DNA of 64,000 nt from Rhizobium mongolense USDA 1844. Its GTDB lineage: Bacteria; Pseudomonadota; Alphaproteobacteria; Rhizobiales; Rhizobiaceae. The DNA is taken from positions 186,001 through 250,000 of the forward strand of contig NZ_ATTQ01000009.1 of NCBI RefSeq assembly GCF_000419765.1. The letters run 5' to 3'. A program made the position numbers and the translations under genes. The notes beneath the pieces were generated by a model. The model had not been told where the DNA came from. It did no database searches and saw nothing but the letters and a program-made list of their open reading frames with translations. Positions 1 to 9,061 of this stretch are shown here, one piece after another (positions within the stretch are counted from its first letter, which is position 1; the number at the start of each line of letters is the position of its first letter).

Positions 1-108
1 GAACTTCTCGAGCTGGCCCTTTCACGCCTTGCGTTGGAAGACGACTTCGGCGCTAAACTCGTGCGGCGCAAGGGATCGGTACCGCAGGACCTCGATCTTG
101 CCATTTGA
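1..108 (+). CDS. Antitoxin-like protein, C-terminal fragment (cut by window edge)
   Basis: Frame 1 is open from the first base to a TGA at 106-108 and gives 35 residues rich in Leu, Glu and Asp, ending QDLDLAI. Its stop overlaps a possible TTG start (105-107) of the PIN-domain toxin that follows. Such an overlap is typical of type II antitoxin-toxin pairs, so I infer that this is the tail of the antitoxin. The DNA-binding N-terminus lies outside the window and the antitoxin family cannot be named. Confidence 0.5.
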   Translation, partial: ELLELALSRLALEDDFGAKLVRRKGSVPQDLDLAI

Positions 109-685
109 CATACGGACGACCCTCCGTTCGATTAAGCCGGAAAAACGAACAGGTGGCCTCAATCGAAGAGATGATAGCCATCTGGCATGGGCGGAAGACG
201 AACCACTACTGGGGGGACCTATCCTTCTGGATACCTGTGTGTATCTCGACGTCCTTCAAGGTAAATCCTCTGAGGCGGTTGATCGTTTGCTGACCTACCG
301 GCTGTGCTACCATTCTGCAGTGTGCCTGTCGGAACTCACGCACGTTTTCGGCCGCCTCGATCCGGCTCACACGTCTACCAAAGCGGTCCTTAAGGCGGTC
401 AGTGAAACGGCAAGCGACATCCCTTCGCATAGATTACACGCGCCTGACACCGCGGCGTGGGGCTCCGCTGGCATTCTAGCGGGCCTCATGGCGCGACTGT
501 CTAACGTGCCCAAGAATGCGGGGCACGAGCGACGCTTCCTGAATGACGCGCTTGTTCTGCTTCAGGCACAGAATTTGGGCGCCGCTGTGTTGACTGGCAA
601 CATCAAGGATTTCGATTATCTCACGCAGATTGTGACGAGCGAGCAGGTCATCTTCTATCGCGCCGTTTCAGCTCAGGACCGGTAG
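105..685 (+). CDS. PIN-domain (VapC-like) toxin, apparently frameshifted near its N-terminus
   Basis: VapC-like PIN proteins are Mg-dependent ribonucleases held inactive by a partner antitoxin. The domain is read in frame 2 from about position 218: ILLDTCVYLD carries the first acidic residue, CLSELTH the second, LNDALVLLQA the third, and TGNIKDFDYL lies near the end. No good start codon with a ribosome site opens that frame. A plausible N-terminus (TTG at 105, overlapping the upstream stop) lies in frame 3 instead. The two frames meet at a run of six G at 211-216, and one more G would join them into WGGPILLDTC. The gene is therefore either a recent frameshift mutant, phase variable, or decoded by slippage. 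The frame-2 reading alone can also be opened at 29, inside the upstream gene, which I think is not used. Confidence 0.6.
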
Positions 686-726
686 TGGTAACTCATTTCC
701 ACAATGCGTTATTGACCTTGACCGGG

Positions 727-1146
727 TCAGCCAAGCCCGCCGATGTGGAAGCTCTTCATTTCGAGATATTCTTCAATGCCGCACCGGGCGCCTTCGCGAC
801 CGGGGCCGGATTTCGATTGAAAGGTTGATCTTCTCGATCGCCGCCTTGTTGATTCGGGCCGTTAGACATACGAGATTGGACCAGAATGCGGTTGACGCAG
901 ACGCAGGTCTGGCCGCCATTGCGGAGCTTCGAGGCGATTGCACCCTGGACGGCAAGGTGGAGATCTGCGTCATCGAAGGCGATGGACGGCGCGTTGCCGC
1001 CGAGTTCCAGGCACCAGCCGGTTGACGCTGTCGGATGCGCCACGCATCAAGAGCGAGCCTACGCGGGTGGAACTGATGAAGGAGATCTTGCGAACAGGCT
1101 GGTTTGCCATCAACTCGTCACCGATCTTGGCGGGCATGCCGGCGCG
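727..1146 (-). pseudogene. gabD: Remnant of succinate-semialdehyde dehydrogenase (aldehyde dehydrogenase family)
   Basis: Three pieces of a GabD-type aldehyde dehydrogenase can be read on the minus strand in different frames. About 1137-1010 gives IGDELMANQPVRKISF and STRVGSLLM. About 1010-870 gives LELGGNAPSIAFDDADL and GQTCVCVNRI, which holds the catalytic Cys region. About 800-727 gives GREGARCGIEEYLEMKSF then the stop, which is the usual C-terminus of the family. The N-terminal half and a long internal stretch between the Cys region and the C-terminus are missing, and there are at least two frame changes. The LacI gene ends directly at its upstream edge. It is a decayed gene and not functional. 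Confidence 0.8.
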
Positions 1147-1147
1147 G

Positions 1148-2152
1148 TCACACGTTTTCGGGGGTTACGGTGAGAAAGCGGACAGGTTCTGTACTGACGT
1201 CGACATCGATCAGGCCAAGCGCCTTTAATGTCAGATCGATCGATCTGCGAGCCTCAATCTCCGGTACCTGATCGAGCACGACCGACATGATGCCTTCACG
1301 CAGATAGCTCCGTGTCTGATCGCTCAGTTCGTGTCCGACCCAAAATGCCATCCGAGTCCGCTGATTTTTGAGGACTGATGCGACGGCGACGTTGTCGCCG
1401 CCGGCGCTATAGACGCCAATGACGTTCGGGTGCCTGCGAAGCGCGTTGCGCAGCAGTTCTATGGTGTTGTGCTCGTCGTCGAAGTCGAACATCACTTCCA
1501 CAAAAGCGTGTCCCCCATCGGCATGCTCCGCGAGATATTCAGAAAAGCCGCGGATACGCTCCCTATGGTTTTCATAGGCGCCGCTGTGGCAAAGAGCAAC
1601 GAAGGAACCTGCCTTGCCCGCCTGCATGCGTGACATGTAATAGGCGGCCGTGCGGCCGGCAGCGTAGTTGTCGATCCCGACATAGGGCAGTTCCGGCGCC
1701 GGTCGCGTCATGATCTGGATGACAGGTATGCCGAGAGCCGCTGCTTGCCTGACACTCGTGACGACATCCGGATGATCGGGGGCGACGACGATCAGCGAGG
1801 ACCGCCGGTTCTTCGGCTTTGCGATATAATGCGCGAAATCCGCAGGGTCGTTTTCGCGGGCAAAGGTCCGGTGAACGACGATGCTGTGATCAAGCAGGGC
1901 GGCGATCCTCTCGAACGCCTGGTTCATACGTGAATAGAAGTTCGTTTCCGGGCGCACGAGGACGACTTCGATCCGGACAAGGCCGCGATGGGCCTCTGGC
2001 ATCACATGCCGATAGTTGAGTTTCCTGACCGCCAGAAAGACCTTCTCCACCGTCTCCGGCCTTACGCCGCCACGGCCGTTGACAACCCTCTCGACCGTCG
2101 CGGTGCCGACACCGGCCTCTCTCGCCACATCCCTCAGGGTGATCTTGGTCAT
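1148..2152 (-). CDS. LacI-family transcriptional regulator
   Basis: A 334-residue cytoplasmic repressor or activator of the LacI/GalR family. Residues 4-50 form the helix-turn-helix and hinge (ITLRDVAREAGVGTATVERV), and the rest is a sugar-binding periplasmic-type domain that would sense a sugar or polyol. It is divergent from the TIM-barrel genes starting at 2354, and a perfect palindrome lies between them, so local control of that operon and of itself is likely (inference). The start is the ATG at 2152. The inducer cannot be named from sequence. Confidence 0.92.
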   Translation of the reverse strand: MTKITLRDVAREAGVGTATVERVVNGRGGVRPETVEKVFLAVRKLNYRHVMPEAHRGLVRIEVVLVRPETNFYSRMNQAFERIAALLDHSIVVHRTFARENDPADFAHYIAKPKNRRSSLIVVAPDHPDVVTSVRQAAALGIPVIQIMTRPAPELPYVGIDNYAAGRTAAYYMSRMQAGKAGSFVALCHSGAYENHRERIRGFSEYLAEHADGGHAFVEVMFDFDDEHNTIELLRNALRRHPNVIGVYSAGGDNVAVASVLKNQRTRMAFWVGHELSDQTRSYLREGIMSVVLDQVPEIEARRSIDLTLKALGLIDVDVSTEPVRFLTVTPENV

Positions 2153-2205
2153 GGTTTATGCCGCCTCTGAGGAACGAATACAGCATCTGCGCACCACTGC
2201 GTCAA

Positions 2206-2221
2206 TGATCAAATTTGATCA
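2206..2221. promoter_or_regulatory. Perfect 16-bp palindrome, candidate LacI-family operator
   Basis: TGATCAAATTTGATCA is an exact inverted repeat in the divergent intergenic region, 54 bases upstream of the LacI-type start and 132 bases upstream of the 2354 start. LacI-family operators are palindromes of about this size, although most have a central CG, which this one lacks. I assign it to the adjacent regulator by position only. Confidence 0.55.
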
Positions 2222-2353
2222 AGGAAGGATTGGCTCGTGGTCTGCAAGCACGCGTAATCTCGCCGTCGACTCGGGAGGAGACGCCGAAGTTCGAAGCCGA
2301 TCGACAGGTCCGGTGGCTTGAAAGCGGCCAGCCCGGATGAAGGAGGAGACATC

Positions 2354-3268
2354 ATGAGAATCGCACTCGACCCGCATATGCACCGCCATCTGGGACTGAA
2401 CGCGCTTTGCCGGAAGACGGCCGAGCTCGGCTACGGCTATATCGAGCTGTCGCCACGGGATGATTTTCTTCCCTGGTGGGTGCGTCCGCGCGCTCATAAG
2501 GAGCGGATTGCCGAGTTCAAGAAGGCGCTCACGGATCGTGGGGTCAAGCTGGCCTCGCTGCTTCCCATGTATCGCTGGGCAAGCCCGCATGAAGACGAGC
2601 GGGTAGCCGCGGTCAGTTACTGGAAGCAGGCCATCGAGATTGCCGTCGAGATGGGTTGCGATACGATGAACTCGGAGTTCGGCCGCGGCCCGTCGCCCGA
2701 CCGTGGCCACAAGTCGAATTGCTGCGGCGGGCACTATACGCATGAAACCAGCGAGGCAGCCTGGTGGCGGTCGATCGAGGAGCTGGTCCCGGTCTTCGAA
2801 AAGCACGACGTAACACTCAACATGGAACCGCATCCGGAAGACTGGTGCGAGACGCTTCATCCGGCGCTCGACATGCTGAAGACCATTGGTTCGAAGAATG
2901 TCAAGTTCCTCTATTGCGCGCCGCACACCTTCTACTTCGGCGACGACATGGCCAGGATGATCGAAGTGGCCGGTCCGATGATTGCCCATGTGCATGTCGC
3001 CGACACCTATAACCACAAGGCCTCGTCCGGCCTTCGCTACATCATCAATCCTCCCGGTGCGAAGGTTACGATCCACCAGCACATGGACATGCATCAGGGC
3101 GAGATCGACTGGGATGTCTTCTTCGGTTCGCTCGCCAAGATCGGCTTTGACGGTATCGTCACGGCTTGCGTCTTCGGCTGGGAGGATCGGGCCGATGCAT
3201 CCGGCCGCTTCATGCGCTCCGAAATCCAGAAGTATGTCGACAAGTATTGGCCGGCAAAGAGCGCTTGA
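2354..3268 (+). CDS. Sugar phosphate isomerase/epimerase (xylose-isomerase-like TIM barrel, IolH-like)
   Basis: A 304-residue cytoplasmic protein of the AP-endonuclease-2/xylose isomerase-like fold. The usual metal-site acids and histidines sit on strand ends: YIELSPR near residue 31, MNSEFGRGPSPD near 110, LNMEPHPEDW near 155, and HVHVADTYNH near 215. The sequence resembles the IolH-like proteins of inositol and related polyol clusters in rhizobia. The start at 2354 is preceded by a strong AAGGAGGAG ribosome site, and an upstream in-frame start at 2318 has none. It heads a three-gene operon with an IolE-like protein and a Gfo/Idh/MocA dehydrogenase, which suggests an oxidation-isomerisation route for a cyclic polyol or unusual sugar. 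The substrate is unknown. Confidence 0.88.
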   Translation: MRIALDPHMHRHLGLNALCRKTAELGYGYIELSPRDDFLPWWVRPRAHKERIAEFKKALTDRGVKLASLLPMYRWASPHEDERVAAVSYWKQAIEIAVEMGCDTMNSEFGRGPSPDRGHKSNCCGGHYTHETSEAAWWRSIEELVPVFEKHDVTLNMEPHPEDWCETLHPALDMLKTIGSKNVKFLYCAPHTFYFGDDMARMIEVAGPMIAHVHVADTYNHKASSGLRYIINPPGAKVTIHQHMDMHQGEIDWDVFFGSLAKIGFDGIVTACVFGWEDRADASGRFMRSEIQKYVDKYWPAKSA

Positions 3269-3308
3269 GCAAAGACTGCATCACCGACCTTCTGCAGGGA
3301 ATTACTCC

Positions 3309-4232
3309 ATGACCATCACCATTACGACTGCTCCATGCTGCTGGGGCGTCGACGACGTCAACAACCCGAACCTGCCGGCCTGGGAGCGCGTCTTCGATGA
3401 GGCGGCCGCTGCCGGCTATGGTGGCCTCGAACTCGGCCCCTATGGCTACGTGCCACTCAATCATCAACAGGTGGCAAAGGCGCTCACCGACCGCGGCCTC
3501 TTCATCGTCGCCGGCACAATTTTCGACGATCTTGTCTCTCCGGCCAAGCGGGAAGACCTTCTGCGGCAGACGGACGAAATTTGCGCCATGATCATCACGT
3601 TGCCCCAGCCGGAGCAGGTGACGGGCCAGCGATTCCGGACGCCTTATCTGACCGTAATGGACTGGGGTCATGACGAGCGGGATTATGCCGCCGGCCACTC
3701 TGACCGGGCACCCCGGCTTTCCGATGGCGCCTGGGCGGGCATGGTCGCCAACATCAAGGCAATCGCCGAACTTGCAAGCAGCAAATATGGCGTTCGCGCC
3801 GTCATCCATCCCCATGCCGGAGGCTACATCGAATTTGCCGATGAGATCGAGCGGATCGCAATCGATGTCCCGGCCGAAACCGCCGGCTTTTGCCTCGATA
3901 CCGGCCACACCTATTATGCCGGCATGGATCCGGTCAAGACACTGCGCCGTTATGCGGAGCGGCTAGATTATGCGCACTTCAAGGATATCGATCAGGCCGT
4001 ATTCGAGCGCGTGCTCGGCCAGAAGATCCGTTTCTTTGAGGCCTGCGCTGAGGGGGTTATGTGCCCGATCGGGCGCGGCGTCATTGATTATCCGGCCGTC
4101 GGGAGAGTGCTCCAGGAGATCGGCTATCACGGTTTCATCACCGTCGAACAGGAACGCGATCCTCTAAGCGTGGCAGGAAGCCTCCAGGACGTGAAGGAGA
4201 GCCGCGACTACCTGCGGTCAGTCGGCTTCTAA
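3309..4232 (+). CDS. Sugar phosphate isomerase/epimerase (IolE/inosose-dehydratase-like TIM barrel)
   Basis: A 307-residue TIM-barrel protein of the xylose-isomerase-like superfamily. Motifs include GGLELGPYGYVP (residues about 38-49), IHPHAGGYIEF (about 166), FCLDTGHTYYAGMDP (about 197) and ITVEQERDP near the C-terminus, where the His, Asp and Glu residues probably bind a divalent metal. IolE proteins dehydrate 2-keto-myo-inositol. Similarity in layout is clear, but the exact reaction here is inferred. The ATG at 3309 follows the stop of the IolH-like gene by 40 bases, and the Gfo/Idh/MocA gene follows after 18 bases, so the three are probably co-transcribed. Confidence 0.85.
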   Translation: MTITITTAPCCWGVDDVNNPNLPAWERVFDEAAAAGYGGLELGPYGYVPLNHQQVAKALTDRGLFIVAGTIFDDLVSPAKREDLLRQTDEICAMIITLPQPEQVTGQRFRTPYLTVMDWGHDERDYAAGHSDRAPRLSDGAWAGMVANIKAIAELASSKYGVRAVIHPHAGGYIEFADEIERIAIDVPAETAGFCLDTGHTYYAGMDPVKTLRRYAERLDYAHFKDIDQAVFERVLGQKIRFFEACAEGVMCPIGRGVIDYPAVGRVLQEIGYHGFITVEQERDPLSVAGSLQDVKESRDYLRSVGF

Positions 4233-4250
4233 GACAAGAGGAAACTGAAC

Positions 4251-5414
4251 ATGTCAGCAAGCAAGACAAAGCCGATCCGCTGGGGCATGGTGGGCGGCGG
4301 ACGTGGCAGCCAGATCGGCTATATCCACCACTCGGCAGCGCTAAGGGACAGCACGTTCGAACTCGTGGCCGGTGCATTTGATATCGATCCGGAGCGCGGC
4401 CGCGCTTTCGGTGTCGACCTCGGCCTTGATGAGGCTCGCAGCTATCCGGAGTATGCGGCGATGTTCGCCGCAGAGGCTGAACGGCCCGATGGCATCGAGG
4501 CGGTGTCGGTCGCCACGCCGAACAACACCCATTTTGCGATTTGCAAGGCGGCCCTCGAACACGGACTGCATGTCGTTTGCGAAAAGCCGCTCTGCTTCAC
4601 CGTTTCGGAAGCGCAAGAGCTGAAGGCGCTGTCGCAGGCGCGTCATAAGATCGTCGGCGTCACCTATGGTTATGCCGGTCATCAGATGATCGAGCAGGCG
4701 CGGGCTATGGTGAAAAACGGTGATCTCGGCGAGATCCGCATCGTCAATCTGCAATTTGCTCATGGTTTTCACAGTGCGCCGGTCGAGGATCAGAACCCTT
4801 CCACGCGTTGGCGCGTCGATCCGACAACCGCAGGCCCGAGCTATGTGCTCGGCGATGTTGGAACGCACCCGCTCTATATCTCGGAAGTGATCCTGCCGCA
4901 TTTGACGATCAAGCGGTTGATGTGCGCCCGGCAGAGCTTTGTCAAAAGCCGCGCGCCCCTTGAAGACAACGCCGTTACGCTGATGGAATACGACAACGGT
5001 GCTATTGCCACCGTCTGGTCGAGCGCCGTCAATGCGGGCTCCATGCACGGACAGAAGGTGCGCATTGTCGGCGAAAAGGCGAGCATCGAATGGTGGGACG
5101 AGCGGCCGAACCAGCTTTCCTACGAGGTCCAGGGAGAGCCGGCGCGCATTTTGGAACGTGGCATGGGCTATCTCTACCCCGAAGCAAGGATCGACGACCG
5201 CATCGGTGGCGGCCATCCAGAAGGCCTCTTTGAGGCCTGGGCAAACCTCTACCGACGCTTCGGATTCGCCATTAACAAGGAGCACGGTCTTGCGCCGGAC
5301 GGCATCGAAGGCCTTGCGTTTCCGGGCATCGATGCGGGGCTCGAGGGCGTGCGCTGGGTGGAAAATTGCGTGCGCTCTGCCGACGCCGGCGGCGTGTGGG
5401 TAGATTATCTGTAA
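4251..5414 (+). CDS. Gfo/Idh/MocA-family oxidoreductase
   Basis: A 387-residue NAD(P)-dependent dehydrogenase. The N-terminal Rossmann domain has WGMVGGGRGSQIG (residues about 11-23) and the family hallmark VVCEKPL (about 107-113). The C-terminal domain is the substrate-binding alpha/beta part, with GDVGTHPLYI carrying the conserved catalytic-region Asp and His. Family members oxidise a secondary hydroxyl of sugars or inositols. Placed last after the two TIM-barrel isomerases, it likely performs the redox step of the same route. It is convergent with pdxA2, and only 18 bases separate the two stops. Confidence 0.9.
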   Translation: MSASKTKPIRWGMVGGGRGSQIGYIHHSAALRDSTFELVAGAFDIDPERGRAFGVDLGLDEARSYPEYAAMFAAEAERPDGIEAVSVATPNNTHFAICKAALEHGLHVVCEKPLCFTVSEAQELKALSQARHKIVGVTYGYAGHQMIEQARAMVKNGDLGEIRIVNLQFAHGFHSAPVEDQNPSTRWRVDPTTAGPSYVLGDVGTHPLYISEVILPHLTIKRLMCARQSFVKSRAPLEDNAVTLMEYDNGAIATVWSSAVNAGSMHGQKVRIVGEKASIEWWDERPNQLSYEVQGEPARILERGMGYLYPEARIDDRIGGGHPEGLFEAWANLYRRFGFAINKEHGLAPDGIEGLAFPGIDAGLEGVRWVENCVRSADAGGVWVDYL

Positions 5415-5432
5415 CGTTACATCGAGCGTTCA

Positions 5433-6419
<987 letters not shown>

Positions 6420-6447
6420 CAGTCAAATTCCCTTTGAAAGGGCCGGC

Positions 6448-7581
6448 CTAAAAGGCGGCTCCATAGATCGAGCGGATGTCGTCGCGTGTCAGATCGCGCG
6501 GATTATTATCGAGCAGGCGGCGGATGGCAAAGGCATCGTTGGCCATCTGGTCGAGGCCGCTTTCCGGCACACCCAAACCCGACAGCTTCATCTCGATGCC
6601 GAGTTCCGCGCAGAACTCATAGGCGGCTGCGAAGACGGATTTGGCCTCATCCGAAGCGGGATGGCCGAGAGCTTCCATGACCGCCTTGGTCTTGGCCGGA
6701 ACGGACGGTGTGTTGAAAGCCAGCACATGCGGGAAGATCAATGCGTTTGCAGCGCCATGCGCGACATGCCAGCGAGTGCCGAGCGGATAGGCGAGGGCGT
6801 GACCGCCCGCCGTATTGACCGGTCCCAGGCAGAAGCCGCCATAAAGGGAGGCAAGTGATAAGCCAGCGCGCGCTTCTGCATCGGCACCGTCCCTGACGGC
6901 GCGTGCCAGATATTTGCCAACGAGCCGCGTGCCTTCGATCGCGTAGATATCGATCATCGGATGCGCCTTGCGATTGGTAAAGGCCTCAACGCAATGGGCC
7001 ATTGCATCCACACCGGTCGCAGCCGTCGTGCGGGGCGGAACGGTAAAGGTCAGCGCCGGGTCGATGACGGCGATATCGGCAAGCATGTGGACGCTTTCGA
7101 CGGCAAGTTTCGACATCGTTTCAGGATCGGTCACCAGCGCGCGGATGCCCGCCTCGCTGCCGGTTCCCGATGTCGTAGGCACTTGTGCGAGAGCCACTTT
7201 GCGCGGCCCCTGAACCTTGTTCGGTCCAACGACCTCTCGCAGGCTTTGCGGCGAACCGGCGAGCACGGAGGCGAGCTTGGCAAGATCCATGGCGCTGCCG
7301 CCGCCGAAGCCGACGATGAGTTCCGCCCGGGTGGCGTTGGCAGCACTCAGCACCCTGTCGAGATTACTGATGTCGGGTTCCGGTGTGACATCGCCAAACA
7401 CTGCGACCTCGCCTTGGATCGCGAGGGCATCGATGCGTGAAGCGTTGAAGGCATCCGAAATCACGAGCGTGCGGTGGTAGCCTTTCTCTGCGGCCCATTT
7501 GCCGAGTTTGCCAGCCGTGCCGATGCCGAACTCGATGATGTTCGGCCTGATGGTCGTGATAGGCGAACCCAGACTGTCCAT
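6448..7581 (-). CDS. Iron-containing alcohol dehydrogenase
   Basis: A 377-residue group III alcohol dehydrogenase. The NAD-binding GFGGGSAMDLAK is near residue 92 and PTTSGTGSEA near 135. The metal ligands are the Asp and His of GVDAMAHCVEAF and the two His of HALAYPLG and HVAHGAANAL. It would interconvert an alcohol and an aldehyde or ketone. It lies between the sialidase-like gene and pdxA2 on the same strand. A 282-base gap upstream (7582-7863) holds no gene and may carry its own promoter; near 7630-7650 that gap has an AT-rich TTGTTATATCA stretch. The substrate is not determinable. Confidence 0.9.
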   Translation of the reverse strand: MDSLGSPITTIRPNIIEFGIGTAGKLGKWAAEKGYHRTLVISDAFNASRIDALAIQGEVAVFGDVTPEPDISNLDRVLSAANATRAELIVGFGGGSAMDLAKLASVLAGSPQSLREVVGPNKVQGPRKVALAQVPTTSGTGSEAGIRALVTDPETMSKLAVESVHMLADIAVIDPALTFTVPPRTTAATGVDAMAHCVEAFTNRKAHPMIDIYAIEGTRLVGKYLARAVRDGADAEARAGLSLASLYGGFCLGPVNTAGGHALAYPLGTRWHVAHGAANALIFPHVLAFNTPSVPAKTKAVMEALGHPASDEAKSVFAAAYEFCAELGIEMKLSGLGVPESGLDQMANDAFAIRRLLDNNPRDLTRDDIRSIYGAAF

Positions 7582-7863
7582 GAAAGCGGCTCCTCCCTAA
7601 CAGAAACGGCCGATCGCCGTCGGTGATGTAAAGTTGTTATATCAGCTGTCCGTTTCTGGCAAGAAAAATGCTCAGACACCACTCGAAAGATCATAAAAAG
7701 TCTGGATGCGCAAAGTCGAAAACGCAGCGCGGAGAAGCTAGATATCCATTTGATTTTGTTAGATAATAACGAACGCCATCGGCCCACGCAGCCGTGCTGG
7801 CACCATTGAAAATCCTCCCTGCCAGTTTGAACGTATATTTGTCAATAATCGACGATGAGTTGG

Positions 7864-9051
7864 CTAGCCGAGTGCCTCGGCCGGAAGCCGGACATATTTG
7901 ATTGCCCGACGATAATAGGTATAGGCGATGTGCAGTGTTCCGTCCGGGCCTTCAACGATTGAGGGATAGGAGAATTCGCGATTGAGCGAATCCTTGGAAT
8001 TGTTGCTAAGGCAATAGCCGTCGCCGGTATCGAGATCGACAACGCGTTCGAAGTTTGCACCGCCATCGTCCGATACGGCAAGGCTGAGAGGCGCGCGCGG
8101 CACGCCCCATACTGCCTTGCGGCCCGATGTCACCGCCGCAGCGGCGCCCATTTCCATCTGATCGCTTTCGATCTCGTCGTAAAGCGATCTGCGTCGCGCA
8201 TTGGAAGTCTCGGCATTGCTGTGGTTGTAAGCCATTGCAATCCTGCCGTCCTTCAGCAAAACAGCCTGGATGGACGAGTTGTTGTTCGGCAGGTTGATGG
8301 GACGTGGACGAGACCAGCTTTCGCCGTCGTCTTCTGACGCAGCCGAGAGGACGTTCTCCGAAAAACGATTGCGGAAGAAGGCTATCATCCTGCCCTTGCC
8401 AAGTGCCAGAATGTTCATATGGACTGCGCCGAGGCTGTCGGGAACGTCGGTCATCATCCAGGACTTTCCCTGATCGCGGGAAATCAGCACGCCTGCGGCG
8501 TCTGCATCGCCGCTCCATCGTTGGCCCGGCAGACTGACGCAACGGAATGCCGGCAAAAGCCAGTCTCCTTTGGCGTTGGCCACGATCGGTTGCCGGACGA
8601 AGGTTCCGGGCAGATCGCAAAGAAGCCGGACCGGCCCGAAGGTTTTTCCGTCGTCGTCGGATATTCGGCATTTGACAACCGCGTCATCCTGATTGCCGGA
8701 AGTCTGCGATGTGTAAAGTAACCAGACGGCCCTGTCAGGGGCGTTGAAAATCAAAGGGTTCTGCTCTGATTTTGAAGGATCGTCTGAAAGTTTCTGCGGC
8801 TCTGACCATTGCGTGGAGCCTGGGGCGAGCTTCGACATGTAAACCGATATGTCGCCCATGCCCTCCATCGTGCCGCCGAACCAGACGCAGCTCAAGGTCC
8901 CGTCGGGGAGAAAAGCAAGGTTGGCGGCATGGTTTTGGATGCATGGAGAGGGCAGGTAGGCGTCTGCGCGGCCAGCGTGAGCGGAATTCGGCTTGATGAG
9001 GCCGGTCATCAATACGGGGACCTTTTCCGGCGGCAAAGCTGTCAAGCTCAT
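7864..9051 (-). CDS. Sialidase-family (BNR/Asp-box) protein
   Basis: A 395-residue six-bladed beta-propeller of the exo-alpha-sialidase superfamily. Four Asp-box turns are visible: SDDDGKTF, SRDQGKSW, SEDDGESW and SDDGGANF. There is no signal peptide, so it should be cytoplasmic, which argues against a secreted sialidase and for an intracellular glycosidase, lyase or hydratase acting on an imported compound. I chose the ATG at 9051, which follows an AAGGAGAACC ribosome site. An upstream in-frame start at 9111 lies inside the DapA-family gene. Only 10 bases separate it from that gene, so the two are co-transcribed. Confidence 0.85.
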   Translation of the reverse strand: MSLTALPPEKVPVLMTGLIKPNSAHAGRADAYLPSPCIQNHAANLAFLPDGTLSCVWFGGTMEGMGDISVYMSKLAPGSTQWSEPQKLSDDPSKSEQNPLIFNAPDRAVWLLYTSQTSGNQDDAVVKCRISDDDGKTFGPVRLLCDLPGTFVRQPIVANAKGDWLLPAFRCVSLPGQRWSGDADAAGVLISRDQGKSWMMTDVPDSLGAVHMNILALGKGRMIAFFRNRFSENVLSAASEDDGESWSRPRPINLPNNNSSIQAVLLKDGRIAMAYNHSNAETSNARRRSLYDEIESDQMEMGAAAAVTSGRKAVWGVPRAPLSLAVSDDGGANFERVVDLDTGDGYCLSNNSKDSLNREFSYPSIVEGPDGTLHIAYTYYRRAIKYVRLPAEALG

Positions 9052-9061
9052 GGGGTTCTCC

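Noticed and set aside
105..293. Separate 62-residue protein in frame 3
   Set aside because: It reads through the region that encodes the PIN catalytic residues in frame 2. Its first 36 residues are better explained as the displaced N-terminus of the toxin.
773..1228. Several open frames on both strands over the gabD remnant
   Set aside because: Only the minus-strand pieces resemble a protein family; the others are shadows in GC-rich DNA.
5415..5432. TAACGTTA palindrome between convergent genes as operator
   Set aside because: It lies over the stop codon of the dehydrogenase gene between two convergent genes, where no promoter is expected.
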